From: Methylobacterium sp. SyP6R
GTDB lineage: Bacteria; Pseudomonadota; Alphaproteobacteria; Rhizobiales; Beijerinckiaceae
Direction: 5' to 3'
NCBI RefSeq assembly: GCF_019216885.1
Contig: NZ_JAAQRC020000001.1
Location: forward strand, 4,963,501 to 5,027,500
Length of the DNA: 64,000 nt
The first letter of the stretch is position 1. Each line of letters starts with the position of its first letter. Below, one piece after another: positions 39,091 through 47,463 of this stretch. A program made the position numbers and the translations under genes. The notes below the pieces were generated by a model, which was given only the letters and a program-made list of their open reading frames with translations, did not search any database and was not told the DNA's origin.

Positions 39091-39116
39091 GGAACCGGAC
39101 GACGACTTGCGCTGTT
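39091..39116 (+). promoter_or_regulatory. EcfG-like promoter candidate
   Basis: GGAAC (39091-39095), 17-nt spacer, TGTT (39113-39116), with one mismatch to the EcfG -10 box. It lies about 50 bp before the glycine-zipper gene. Confidence 0.4.
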
Positions 39117-39164
39117 CATTGCGCTGTTCAGTGACGTCCGTGACATGACGTACGGGAGATGACC

Positions 39165-39392
39165 ATGCGCAAGATGATCGCCGGTGCCGTTCTGGCCGTG
39201 GGTCTGGCCGGGTTCGCCGGCGCCGCCGAGGCGAAGGGCTGCATCAAGGGAGCGGTCGTCGGCGGCATCGCCGGCCACGCCGTCGGCCATACCTTCGCGG
39301 GCGCCGCCGCGGGCTGCGCGCTTGGGCGCCATCAGGCCAACAAGCGCCAACGCGACCGCGACACCGCCGTTCAGCCCGCCCCCGCCCGCTGA
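39165..39392 (+). CDS. Small exported glycine-zipper protein
   Basis: About 75 aa from an ATG with GGGAG 6 nt upstream. Signal peptide to AEA (about residue 21), then CIKGAVVGGIAGHAVGHTFA and GAAAGCALGRHQ, a glycine-zipper pattern, and a basic tail. Such proteins are usually outer-membrane or periplasmic and stress induced. Confidence 0.7.
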   Translation: MRKMIAGAVLAVGLAGFAGAAEAKGCIKGAVVGGIAGHAVGHTFAGAAAGCALGRHQANKRQRDRDTAVQPAPAR

Positions 39393-39609
39393 CTCCGCCA
39401 CCGCTTCGCCGCATCGCAGCATCGACCTGCGCAGTCACCGATCCGGCCCCGCAGGTCGAGCTTGGCCGTAACGGGCCCCGAATGCTCGCAGGCCCTGACT
39501 GCGAAGCTTGTGTGAGGTACGGCTGAGCTGTGCGAGCGCTGCCGTCATATCGCCACATCTCACCGGCTTCTTGCGCCCCAGAGGCGTGGAAACCGGGGCG
39601 ACACATCAC

Positions 39610-40746
39610 ATGCGGCGTCGAGCGGACGGAGCGGCACGGCGGAGCGGCTTGCGGATGGCGGGAGCCCACGGGAATGTCCTCTCGGGGCATGCCGTCTCGG
39701 GGGACACCCTGGCGCTCGGCACCCGTGCCGCGCATGGCGGCATGCCCTGCATGGCGCGGACGCTGCTCGCGGCGGGGTGCCTGGCGGCGGGTCTCTCCGC
39801 CCTGCTGCACCAGCACGGCGGCGACCTGATGACGTCCCGCCCCTCGGTCACCATGATGGCCGACCTCCTGGTGATGCCGACTCCCAAGATCCAGACCGTC
39901 AAGGTCCCGCCGGCCGCCGCCCGCGACACCGCCGCGACCGCCTCCTCGATGGCGCCCCTGCGCGAGCCGGTCCACGACCTCGACACCGCGCTGGGCTCGG
40001 CCGGCGTCGACCGGGTCTCCTACGACGACCTGCTCGCCGCCAGCACCGGGGGCGACCCCAACGAGGTGCTGAGCTTCGGGCCGATGCGGATCCGCCGCCA
40101 CCTCGTCCAGACCATCGTGCGCGCCGCGGCGACCGTACGGACCGATCCGGTGCTGCTGATGGCGGTGGCCGACAAGGAATCGAGCTTCCTCACTGAGGTC
40201 CAGGCCCGGACCTCCTCGGCCACCGGCCTCTACCAGTTCATCGAGCGCACCTGGCTGCAGGTGATGCGGGAATTCGGCGCCCAGCACGGCTATGCCCGCG
40301 AGGCGGCGCTGATCGGCGAGGATAACGGCGTCGCCGATCCGGCCGAGCGCGCCCGCATCCTCGACCTGCGCCGCGATCCCTCGCTGGCCGCCGTGATGGC
40401 GGGCGAGATGCTGAAGCGCGATTCCGCCCGCATCGCCGCCCGGATCGGCCGCGACCTCACCCTCGGCGAGACCTACCTCGCCCACTTCCTCGGGCCGGAC
40501 GACGCCGAGCGCTTCATGGCCAAGGTGGTCGAGGAGCCGAAGGCCGAGGCCGCCGCCCTGCTGCCGAAGCCCGCCAAGGCCAACCGGCCGATCTTCTACG
40601 AGCGCGTCGGCCGCCGGAAGGCCCGCAGCCTCACGGTGGCGCAGGTCCACGACAAGTTCGAGGCGATGATGAGCACCCGCGGCGCCCGCTATCGCGACGT
40701 CGGCGCCCTGATGGGCGTGATGGCCTACGCCGCCGATACCCCCTGA
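39610..40746 (+). CDS. Lytic transglycosylase-like (SLT family) protein
   Basis: About 378 aa; the start is uncertain (ATG 39610 or 39658). A hydrophobic stretch (TLLAAGCLAAGLSALL) near residue 60 could be a signal anchor. The SLT fold is in the middle: catalytic Glu in MAVADKESSFLTEVQ, then ATGLYQFIERTWLQVMREFG and YLAHFLG. It would cleave the MurNAc-GlcNAc bond in peptidoglycan. The last 100 residues are unassigned. Confidence 0.8.
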   Translation: MRRRADGAARRSGLRMAGAHGNVLSGHAVSGDTLALGTRAAHGGMPCMARTLLAAGCLAAGLSALLHQHGGDLMTSRPSVTMMADLLVMPTPKIQTVKVPPAAARDTAATASSMAPLREPVHDLDTALGSAGVDRVSYDDLLAASTGGDPNEVLSFGPMRIRRHLVQTIVRAAATVRTDPVLLMAVADKESSFLTEVQARTSSATGLYQFIERTWLQVMREFGAQHGYAREAALIGEDNGVADPAERARILDLRRDPSLAAVMAGEMLKRDSARIAARIGRDLTLGETYLAHFLGPDDAERFMAKVVEEPKAEAAALLPKPAKANRPIFYERVGRRKARSLTVAQVHDKFEAMMSTRGARYRDVGALMGVMAYAADTP

Positions 40747-40814
40747 GAGCCTACCAAAAAGCAATGCCGTCGCGCCTCCTGCTGGGGAAACCTCGCCGCG
40801 CGTCGAGATTTATT

Positions 40815-40842
40815 CTCCTGACCGAGTTCACTGGATCAGGAG
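40815..40842 (+). promoter_or_regulatory. Hairpin covering the ribosome binding site of the NepR-like gene
   Basis: CTCCTGA (40815-40821) pairs with TCAGGAG (40836-40842), extendable with an inner CC/GG. The right arm contains most of the AGGAGG binding site used by the ATG at 40849. Folding would block ribosome access, as in RNA thermometers or small-RNA-controlled leaders. Confidence 0.5.
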
Positions 40843-40848
40843 GTGGCG

Positions 40849-41481
40849 ATGGGCGCGGCGGGCGCCGGGTGCCGGATGGGCGGCACGCAACTCAAACCCA
40901 CCCTCTCCCTCGACGCCCTCGGGGCGGGCCTCGCCGCGGCCTATGACGGCCTGATGGCCGAGGCGGTGCCCGAGCGGCTGGGCGCACTCCTGCGCCAGCT
41001 CGAGTGGAACGAGGCGGAGACGGGCCTGGCAGCCGGCGGCGATGCACGGCGCCCGGACGGCGCCGGGGCATCCGTGGGGAGTCCGCCCGGGATCGCCGCC
41101 GGGCGCCTCGCCCTGCTGGTCGGCGACGTGCCGGCCGCCGGGGATGCGACGTCGCTCCTGGCACGCGCGGGCCTCGAGACCCGCCGCTGCATCGACCCGG
41201 ATGCGGGCCTTGAGGCCTTGCGCCTCCATGGCGGAGACGTCGCCCTGGTGCTGATCGGCCTGCCGACCGAGCGCGCCGGCGCCCTCGACGGGGCCGGCCT
41301 CGCCCGGGCCGTCGCGACGCTCTGGCCGACCGTCCACCTCGTCGTGGCGCAGCCGCCCCCGCCCGGGGCCCGGGTGCCGGACGCGCTGCTGCCGCCGCAG
41401 GCGGTGCCGCTCGACCGAGCGCCCGACCTCCTGGGCCTCGCCGAGCAGGCGGCGCGCAGCCCGCGCCCGCCGGTGGCGTGA
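40849..41481 (+). CDS. NepR-like domain fused to degenerate receiver domain
   Basis: 210 aa. Residues about 20-52 (LDALGAGLAAAYDGLMAEAV, PERLGALLRQLE) match the conserved helix of NepR anti-sigma factors. Residues about 88-200 follow a CheY fold (LALLVGDVPAAGDATSLLAR, GLEALRLHGGDVALVLIGLP) but the phospho-acceptor Asp is replaced (VLIGLP) and the acidic pocket is missing, so it is a pseudo-receiver. NepR binds sigma EcfG and is released by PhyR; a fused version could be a regulator of that switch. Stop codon lies in repeat family 2. Confidence 0.6.
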   Translation: MGAAGAGCRMGGTQLKPTLSLDALGAGLAAAYDGLMAEAVPERLGALLRQLEWNEAETGLAAGGDARRPDGAGASVGSPPGIAAGRLALLVGDVPAAGDATSLLARAGLETRRCIDPDAGLEALRLHGGDVALVLIGLPTERAGALDGAGLARAVATLWPTVHLVVAQPPPPGARVPDALLPPQAVPLDRAPDLLGLAEQAARSPRPPVA

Positions 41482-41560
41482 GTGCACCTCACAAATCTCC
41501 CGCTGCACCGCCGCCGCAGCGGTCGGCATCGGCGACCGGGAGTTTCGTAAGGGACACGAA
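41472..41560. repeat. Palindromic dispersed repeat family 2, copy B
   Basis: Shares GGTGGCGTGAGTGCACCTC and ACAAA with copy A, then CTCCCG...CGGGAGTTT arms with several differences. It contains the stop codon of the NepR-like gene. Confidence 0.8.
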
Positions 41561-41710
41561 ATCCGTCATGCGGCTTGGTCTCCGCCGGGAGGTTTCCCCT
41601 TCCGGCGGATTTGATCGGCACGGCGATCGTGCCTTAGTGTCAGGCAGGTCGGTCGCGTCGCTCGAGAGCCGCGCGGCCACCGGGAGGTCGAACGGATCGG
41701 GGGATCTGGC

Positions 41711-41956
41711 ATGAAGACGAACGAGCGCGACAGCTACCGGGCCGAATACGCCGCGACGGCGGGCCAGCAGGCGGCCTTCTTCCGCGAGCAGGCCGAGCGC
41801 CACCGCCAACAGGCCGAGCAGGCGCGGGTCTTCGCCGAGTTGAGCCCGGGCGAGGAGAGCCTGGAACAGAGCCGGCGGGCCGAGCGGCTCGAAACCCTGG
41901 GGCGCCACGACGACACGATGGCGGACGCCTTCGAGGCCCGCGCCCGCCGCAGCTGA
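41711..41956 (+). CDS. Small charged coiled-coil protein, unknown
   Basis: 81 aa, ATG start. Almost entirely helical and Gln/Glu/Arg/Ala-rich (AAFFREQAERHRQQAEQARV), consistent with a coiled coil. No family recognised; possibly cytoplasmic. Confidence 0.6.
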   Translation: MKTNERDSYRAEYAATAGQQAAFFREQAERHRQQAEQARVFAELSPGEESLEQSRRAERLETLGRHDDTMADAFEARARRS

Positions 41957-42210
41957 CGCGAGGGCGCAGCCCGCGCCGACGCTCCTGCGACCGGCCGCGT
42001 TCGCGCACGCGATGTCCCATGCTCGGCCGTCGATGCAATGGGCCGAGGATGGGTAGCCAAGGGCCCGGCTTGGCCGCGGATTGGCCGGCGCGGCAAAACT
42101 TCGCTCAGCGCCTGCCGATTATTTGGGCAACCGCCGGCGGCGCGGAGCCTTACCCTGTGTTGTGGTCGAGGGCATCGGCCCATCGACGGCATCAGGGAGC
42201 CAGCAGCGTC

Positions 42211-43017
42211 ATGAGGATTCGGACCGGGTACGCGATCGCCTTCGATTCCCCGGCACCGACGCCGATGCTGCTGATGCTCAGCGTGCATCCCTCGCGGCTC
42301 GGCGACTGCATAACGCCGCCGACGATGCGCTTCGACCCGCCGATCCCGGCGCGCGACTATGCCGACCGCTACGGCAATACCTGCACCCGCATCGTCGCAC
42401 CGCCGGGACGGCTGACCGTCTCCGCCGATTTCCTGATCCAGGATAGCGGCCGGCCGGACGATTATGCGCCGGACGCCGTGCAGCACCCTGTGCAGGACCT
42501 GCCCGACGAGGTGATGGTCTACCTGCTCGGCAGCCGCTATTGCGACACCGACAAGCTGTCGAACACCGCCTGGCAGCTCTTCGGCCATACGCCGGAGGGC
42601 TGGGCCCGGGTCCAGGCCATCGTGACTTACGTCCACAACCACATCCGCTTCGACTACCAGCGCGCCGACGCCACCCGCTCGGCCCTCGACGGCTTCAACC
42701 AGCGCGAGGGCGTGTGCCGCGACTTCGCGCACCTCGCCGTCACCTTCTGCCGCTGCATGAACATCCCGGCGCGCTACTGCACCGGCTATCTCGGCGATAT
42801 CGGCGTGCCGGCCGTGCCCGACCCGATGGATTTCTCGGCCTGGTTCGAGGTCTATCTGGGTGGGCGCTGGTACACGTTCGACGCGCGCCACAACAAGCCG
42901 CGGATCGGCCGCATCCTCATGGCGCGGGGGCGCGATGCCACCGACGTCGCCATCTCGACCAATTTCGGCCCCTCGCTGCTCGCCGGCTTCCAGGTTCATA
43001 CCGACGAGGTCGCGTGA
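42211..43017 (+). CDS. Transglutaminase-like cysteine protease family protein, copy 2
   Basis: 268 aa from an ATG after AGGGAG. Same architecture as the gene at 9388, with the nucleophile Cys in REGVCRDFAHLA and Ser in the usual catalytic His position (DFSAWFEVY). The N-terminal 110 residues are clearly diverged from copy 1, whereas the core 42547-42915 is base-for-base identical. It lacks the 14-residue C-terminal tail of copy 1. Confidence 0.85.
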   Translation: MRIRTGYAIAFDSPAPTPMLLMLSVHPSRLGDCITPPTMRFDPPIPARDYADRYGNTCTRIVAPPGRLTVSADFLIQDSGRPDDYAPDAVQHPVQDLPDEVMVYLLGSRYCDTDKLSNTAWQLFGHTPEGWARVQAIVTYVHNHIRFDYQRADATRSALDGFNQREGVCRDFAHLAVTFCRCMNIPARYCTGYLGDIGVPAVPDPMDFSAWFEVYLGGRWYTFDARHNKPRIGRILMARGRDATDVAISTNFGPSLLAGFQVHTDEVA

Positions 43018-43182
43018 GCGCCCGGCCCTGTCCGTCGGATGCAACGCGATCGGTCAACCACTCGTGAACCGCTCCACCGGACTCGGTACTCCACCTTCGC
43101 GATAAGCGTCGCTTTAACCGGGAACCACTGAGCCGGGACAGCATTGTACAGCAAAGGTAACTGCTGAGGTAAGGCTCCGGCC

Positions 43183-43848
43183 ATGAAGATCTTCGCTACT
43201 GCCCTGGCGGGCGCCCTGAGCGTGTGCGTTCTTGCCTCCGCGCCGGCCAAGGCCGCCCCCTACGATCCCTTCGACGCCAATCCCGGCGAGGATTACTACG
43301 CCAGCCAGCCCTACGGTGCGCCGGGCGCCCGGACGCAGGGCTATTATAGCCAGGGCCAGTACGGCCAAGGGCAAGCCGCCGGCAGCACCGACCAGGCGCA
43401 GGTCGCCCCGATCCCGCGCGAGCTGGTGCCCTTCAACGGCGCCTACGCCCCGGGCACGATCGTGGTTTCCACCGCCGAGCGCCGGCTCTACCTCGTCCTC
43501 GGCGACGGCATGGCCCTGCGCTACGGCGTCGGCGTCGGCCGTCCGGGCTTCACCTGGTCGGGCACGAAGACGATCACCGCCAAGCGCGAATGGCCGTCCT
43601 GGACGCCCCCGAAGGAGATGCTGGCCCGCCGCCCCGACCTGCCGCGCTACATGGCCGGCGGCATCGACAACCCGCTCGGCGCCCGCGCGATGTATATCGG
43701 CGGCACGCTCTACCGCATCCACGGCTCGAACGAGCCCGACACGATCGGCCAGGCCGTGTCCTCCGGCTGCATCCGCATGACCAACGACGACGTCACCGAC
43801 CTGTATTCGCGGGTCAAGGTCGGCGCCAAGGTGGTGGTGCTGAACTGA
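43183..43848 (+). CDS. L,D-transpeptidase (YkuD family)
   Basis: 221 aa. Signal peptide to AKAA (about 25), a Tyr/Gln/Gly-rich linker, and a YkuD domain from about 90 with His180 (YRIHGSNEP) and catalytic Cys196 (SSGCIRMTNDDVTDLY). It forms 3-3 peptidoglycan crosslinks or attaches proteins to peptidoglycan in the periplasm. It has its own terminator. Confidence 0.93.
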   Translation: MKIFATALAGALSVCVLASAPAKAAPYDPFDANPGEDYYASQPYGAPGARTQGYYSQGQYGQGQAAGSTDQAQVAPIPRELVPFNGAYAPGTIVVSTAERRLYLVLGDGMALRYGVGVGRPGFTWSGTKTITAKREWPSWTPPKEMLARRPDLPRYMAGGIDNPLGARAMYIGGTLYRIHGSNEPDTIGQAVSSGCIRMTNDDVTDLYSRVKVGAKVVVLN

Positions 43849-43897
43849 CGCCGCCCGGGCGGGAACGCCGCCCGGATCGCCGGTTTCTCTCCGGACA

Positions 43898-43924
43898 AGG
43901 GCCGCCGAAGGGCGGCCCTTTTTC
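43898..43924 (+). terminator. Rho-independent terminator of the L,D-transpeptidase gene
   Basis: GGGCCGCC, loop GAA, GGGCGGCCC, then five T, 50 nt after the stop codon. Confidence 0.9.
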
Positions 43925-43963
43925 GCGTCGGGCGGGTCTTTCCGAGAGCCGCCCTTTGCCCTG

Positions 43964-44278
43964 TCAGGGCGACACGCGGCCCGGAGCCGGCGGCTGCGGC
44001 GCGCTGAAGCTCGCCAGCGGCACGTCGCAGAAGCAGCGGGCGCCGAGCGGCCGCGGGCCGGGCAGCGGGCAGGAATAGGGCTGCGGGCCGGTGAAGCCGC
44101 GCTGCACCGCGTCGCAATTGTAGCCGACCGCGCGCCGCGGCGGCGGGCGCTCGTACCGGTCGTAGCCGTAGCCGGGGGGCGTATCCTCCCGGTAGTACTG
44201 CGCCTGGGCCGCGCCGGTCATGACCGCGACCAACAGGACGGCCGACGACAGGCCGGCGCGAACGAACCCTCGCATCAT
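43964..44278 (-). CDS. Small secreted Cys/Pro/Tyr-rich protein, unknown
   Basis: 104 aa from an ATG with GAGAGGA upstream. Signal peptide to AQA (about 26), then YYREDTPPGYGYDRYERPPP and four cysteines (YNCDAVQ, YSCPLPG, RCFCDVP) likely to form two disulfides. No recognised family. Confidence 0.65.
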   Translation of the reverse strand: MMRGFVRAGLSSAVLLVAVMTGAAQAQYYREDTPPGYGYDRYERPPPRRAVGYNCDAVQRGFTGPQPYSCPLPGPRPLGARCFCDVPLASFSAPQPPAPGRVSP

Positions 44279-44428
44279 TGCGTTCCTCTCTGGCGGGGAG
44301 TTACCGTACGTGACGCCGCGCATGGGGCGCCCCGGCGCCGCATCGGTAGCCGAACCGCCCCGGCCCGGCAAATCCGCGGCGGATGCGCCGCGCGATCGAG
44401 TTCCGGGATCGAGCCAGGGAGATCCGCC

Positions 44429-44674
44429 GTGACCACCTCGGCCCAGTGGCAGCGCACCCTCGATGCGGTCCTCGAACTCGCCGAGGACATCGCCCGCCTC
44501 TCGCCCGACTGCGCCGATCGGGCGATGCAGATCGTCCGGCTCCTGCGCGCCGTCGACCCGCCGACGCGACGGGCCGGCACCGGCAGTCCCGACGACCTCG
44601 ACGAGGACGACCTCGACGAGATGGATGTCGGCGTCGGCCCGCTCAACCGCCGCAGGGCGTCGGACGCGGTGTGA
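44429..44674 (+). CDS. Small acidic protein, unknown
   Basis: 81 aa from a GTG with GGGAG upstream. An N-terminal helix (WQRTLDAVLELAEDIARLSP) and an acidic stretch (DDLDEDDLDEMDVG). No recognised family. Confidence 0.55.
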   Translation: MTTSAQWQRTLDAVLELAEDIARLSPDCADRAMQIVRLLRAVDPPTRRAGTGSPDDLDEDDLDEMDVGVGPLNRRRASDAV

Positions 44675-44732
44675 CGGCGGCCCGTCCGGCAGAGCTTCAA
44701 AGGCGATCGGCGTGATCGCGAGGCCCCGGCGC

Positions 44733-45806
44733 CTACTGGCCGATCGCGGCAGCGGCCGGCTCGGGCATCGCCGCGGCGGTCTGGGGAACCGGCGGCGTGG
44801 GCTTGCGCAGGACGAAGTGGCGGAACTCCACCGGGCGCCGCGGCGGCAGCGGCATCTTGGGGCCGGCCTCGGGCTCGGGCAGCGCGGCGGCCGGATCGAG
44901 GGAGGCGACCGTGGCGGCGGCGGGCGGGGCGGCCGGTGCGGGAGCGGCGGCCGCCGGAGCCGCCGCGAGGCTGACCGTCTGGCCGGAGGTCGGGAACGGC
45001 AGGACGGCGGCGTTGCCCGCATAGGCGAGGACGGCGCCGGGGGCCGGGGCGGCGTGGAAGGCCAGGGAGGCCGGGCGAACCGGCGGCAGCGGCACGGTGA
45101 CGACCGGATCGGCGGCGGCGGCTTGCGCCGTCGCCGGCGCCACGGCCTCGGGTGCCTGGACCTGCGCGGCGGCCGGCTGGTAGGCGGCGAGGGCCTGCGG
45201 GGCCGCCGGCGGCGGCAGCGTGTATTGCGGCGCCGCGCCGGGCTGGGCGACGGCGCTCGACAGGGCGGCGACCGACGGGTCGGCGGAGGCGGTGGCAACC
45301 GCATTCGGCTGGCGGGCGCCGAACACGCTGCCGAGGAACTTGTTGAGCGGGTTGGTGGGAAGCTCCCGCACCGGCGGCGCCTCGAGCTCGGCCACGTCGG
45401 TGCGCACCCCCGCCCGCTTGGCGGCGTAGTAATAGCCGCGGGCGTAGTAGCTGTAGGCCTGGGCCTCGTTGCCGTGTGCGGTCTTGTAGGCGCCGGCGAG
45501 ATAGGCGACGCCGTAGGTCAGGTTGACCCGGGCATCGAGCAGGCCGGAGGCCGGGCCGTTATAGCCCAGAGCCCGGGCGGTGCCGTGCTTGATCTGCATC
45601 AGGCCGAGCGCCCCGCCGCGGCCGACCGCGCGGGGATTGTAGCCGCTCTCCCGCTTCACCACCCGGTGGATGAAGCTCGCCGGGACGCCGTTGGCCTTGG
45701 CATGCGCCTCGATCAGCGCGTCGATGTTGTCGCGGGCGGGGCTCACCTGGGCCGTGGCCGGGAGCGGCGCCGCGACGGCGACGGCGATGAGGAGGCGCTT
45801 GCGCAT
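44733..45806 (-). CDS. Lytic transglycosylase (SLT) with Pro/Ala-rich tail
   Basis: 357 aa, signal peptide to TAQ (about 20). Catalytic Glu in RVVKRESGYNPRAVGRGG, then LGLMQIKHGTARALGY, DARVNLTYGVAYL and YYARGYYY, the standard family 1 order. Residues 150-357 are a long Pro/Ala-rich, probably disordered region. It cleaves glycan strands in the periplasm. Confidence 0.88.
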   Translation of the reverse strand: MRKRLLIAVAVAAPLPATAQVSPARDNIDALIEAHAKANGVPASFIHRVVKRESGYNPRAVGRGGALGLMQIKHGTARALGYNGPASGLLDARVNLTYGVAYLAGAYKTAHGNEAQAYSYYARGYYYAAKRAGVRTDVAELEAPPVRELPTNPLNKFLGSVFGARQPNAVATASADPSVAALSSAVAQPGAAPQYTLPPPAAPQALAAYQPAAAQVQAPEAVAPATAQAAAADPVVTVPLPPVRPASLAFHAAPAPGAVLAYAGNAAVLPFPTSGQTVSLAAAPAAAAPAPAAPPAAATVASLDPAAALPEPEAGPKMPLPPRRPVEFRHFVLRKPTPPVPQTAAAMPEPAAAAIGQ

Positions 45807-45891
45807 GCAACAACCTGCTGGAGGAAGCCGGTGCGCTGCCGCACCGACGGGAAGGCCCATCCTGCTCCGGTTCAAATGCGGCGGGAAAGAG

Positions 45892-45986
45892 ACTTGGCCG
45901 TTCCACCCCCCGACTTGGCCGTTAACTGAGCCGTCGGATACCCAGGTTTCGCAGTGCGGTGTGGCCGCACGGACACAACGGCCAAG
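45892..45986. promoter_or_regulatory. Repeated ACTTGGCCGTT boxes upstream of the SLT gene
   Basis: ACTTGGCCGTT at 45892-45902 and 45913-45923 (21 bp apart, same face of the helix) and an inverted AACGGCCAAG at 45977-45986. The third box with an upstream GGCCG can also fold into a hairpin followed by six T. Operator or terminator function is a guess. Confidence 0.4.
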
Positions 45987-46041
45987 CTTTTTTCGCCTCT
46001 GACGGTGGAGTCGCGATGTCCCGTGATTCGGCTGATTCGTC

Positions 46042-47463
46042 TCAGCGGCGGCCCCCGCCCCCGAACCCGCCGCCGCCGCCGAAGCCCTCGCCGCCGCCCG
46101 GCCGGCCGAACCCGCCGGGCCCCCCCTGCGGAGCCAGGCCGCCCGGCCCGCCGAAGCCGCCTCCCATGCCGCCCTGGCCTCCGATGCCACCTTGGCCGCC
46201 GGGCCCGCCGAAGCGGCCCATCCCGTCCCCGCCCGGCAGGCGCGGGTCGATCTCGCCGCGGCCCGGGCCGCCGAAGCGTCCGCCTTCGGAGCCGCCGAAC
46301 GGCCGGTCCCCGCCGAGATCGGGCGACCGGCCGAACCCGCCGGATCGCCCGCCGGGCTCGCCGCGCGGGCCGCCGGGGGAACCACCGCGGGAGCCGCCAG
46401 AGGCGCCACCATGGGAGCCCCCGTGAGGACCGCCCTGTCCGCCGCCCGGACCGCCCCGGGATCCGCCCTGACCCGGACGGCCCGGGCCGCCCTGCCCGCG
46501 GCCGCCCTCCCGCCCGGCCGGGTCGGGCCGCAGGCGCACGCCCTCGAGGTCGAGCCGGCCGCCGCGGCCGGCGCGGCCGTCGAGGATCGCGAGCCCGCCG
46601 CCGGCCGGGACGAGGCCGCCGCGGCCGGTCACCGCGTAGCCGGCGCCGGTGCGCAGAGCGCCGCCCTCGCGGGTCACGTAGGCCTCGATCGAGAGGCGCC
46701 GCACCTCGGCGCCGAACGGCTCGCTCGCCGGCAGCCCCCGCATCACCGCGAGCCGCCCGCCCGCGAGGCTGCCCTGGACCACCGCCCGGCCGCCGGCGAG
46801 CGCCGGATCGAGACCCGAGAGCGGCAGGTTGCCGATGCGCAGGGCGCCCGCGGGCCCGCGCCGCACCGGGCCGGCGACGAGGTCCGGCGCGTCGCCGGCC
46901 GGGTCGATCCGGCTCGCCGCGATGCTGCCGTCCGGCCGGCGCAGCCCGCTCACCGCGACCCTTTCGCCGAGCACCGGCCGCGGCATCCCGGGCGGCAGCC
47001 CGGCGGTCGCGACCATCTGGCCGAGCACCGTCAGCCGGTCCGCGCCGAGGCCCTGCACCGGGCCGACCACCTCGTGGATCACCGCGATGCCGGCGGTGGA
47101 GAGACCGCCCTCCCCCGGCTGCGCCAGGGTGCGCACCACCTGGCCGACGCGCAGGTCCTCGACCCGGGCCGGGCGCCCGTCGATCGTCACCGGCACGTCG
47201 GCCGGGTAGGCGATGCGCAGGTCGTTGACGATGATGCTGCCGAAGCCCCGGATGGTGCCGACGACGCCGGTGCCGCCGATGCCGCGGTCGCCCTCCTCGT
47301 CGGGCCCGGGCCGGATGCCGGTGCCGCCGATCCCCTGGTCGAGAATCTTGTCGCCGGCAGCCCCGGCAGGCCCGGCGGCCGCGAGCCAGCTCGCGCCGGA
47401 GAGGAGGCGCAGGAGGCCGCGCCGGGTGACGGAGGAAGCGCGTCGCACGGGCCGCTCCCTCAC
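46042..47463 (-). CDS. Exported protein with DUF5666 domains and Gly-rich tail
   Basis: 473 aa from a GTG whose GTGA overlaps the stop of the DUF6502 gene by 4 nt. The N terminus SVTRRGLLRLLSGASWLAAA looks like a twin-arginine signal. Residues 60-300 hold several DUF5666 units (FGSIIVNDLRIAYPADVPV, VLGERVAVSGLRRPDGSI). Residues 315-473 are a GGPGGQGG-type tail. DUF6502-DUF5666 pairs recur in proteobacteria; role unknown. Confidence 0.75.
   Translation of the reverse strand: MRERPVRRASSVTRRGLLRLLSGASWLAAAGPAGAAGDKILDQGIGGTGIRPGPDEEGDRGIGGTGVVGTIRGFGSIIVNDLRIAYPADVPVTIDGRPARVEDLRVGQVVRTLAQPGEGGLSTAGIAVIHEVVGPVQGLGADRLTVLGQMVATAGLPPGMPRPVLGERVAVSGLRRPDGSIAASRIDPAGDAPDLVAGPVRRGPAGALRIGNLPLSGLDPALAGGRAVVQGSLAGGRLAVMRGLPASEPFGAEVRRLSIEAYVTREGGALRTGAGYAVTGRGGLVPAGGGLAILDGRAGRGGRLDLEGVRLRPDPAGREGGRGQGGPGRPGQGGSRGGPGGGQGGPHGGSHGGASGGSRGGSPGGPRGEPGGRSGGFGRSPDLGGDRPFGGSEGGRFGGPGRGEIDPRLPGGDGMGRFGGPGGQGGIGGQGGMGGGFGGPGGLAPQGGPGGFGRPGGGEGFGGGGGFGGGGRR

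Noticed and set aside
43964..45304. A 446-codon minus-strand frame ending in the small Cys-rich protein
   Set aside because: Its first 340 codons are Arg/Pro/Ser low-complexity opposite or overlapping real genes; the ATG at 44278 has a binding site and signal peptide.
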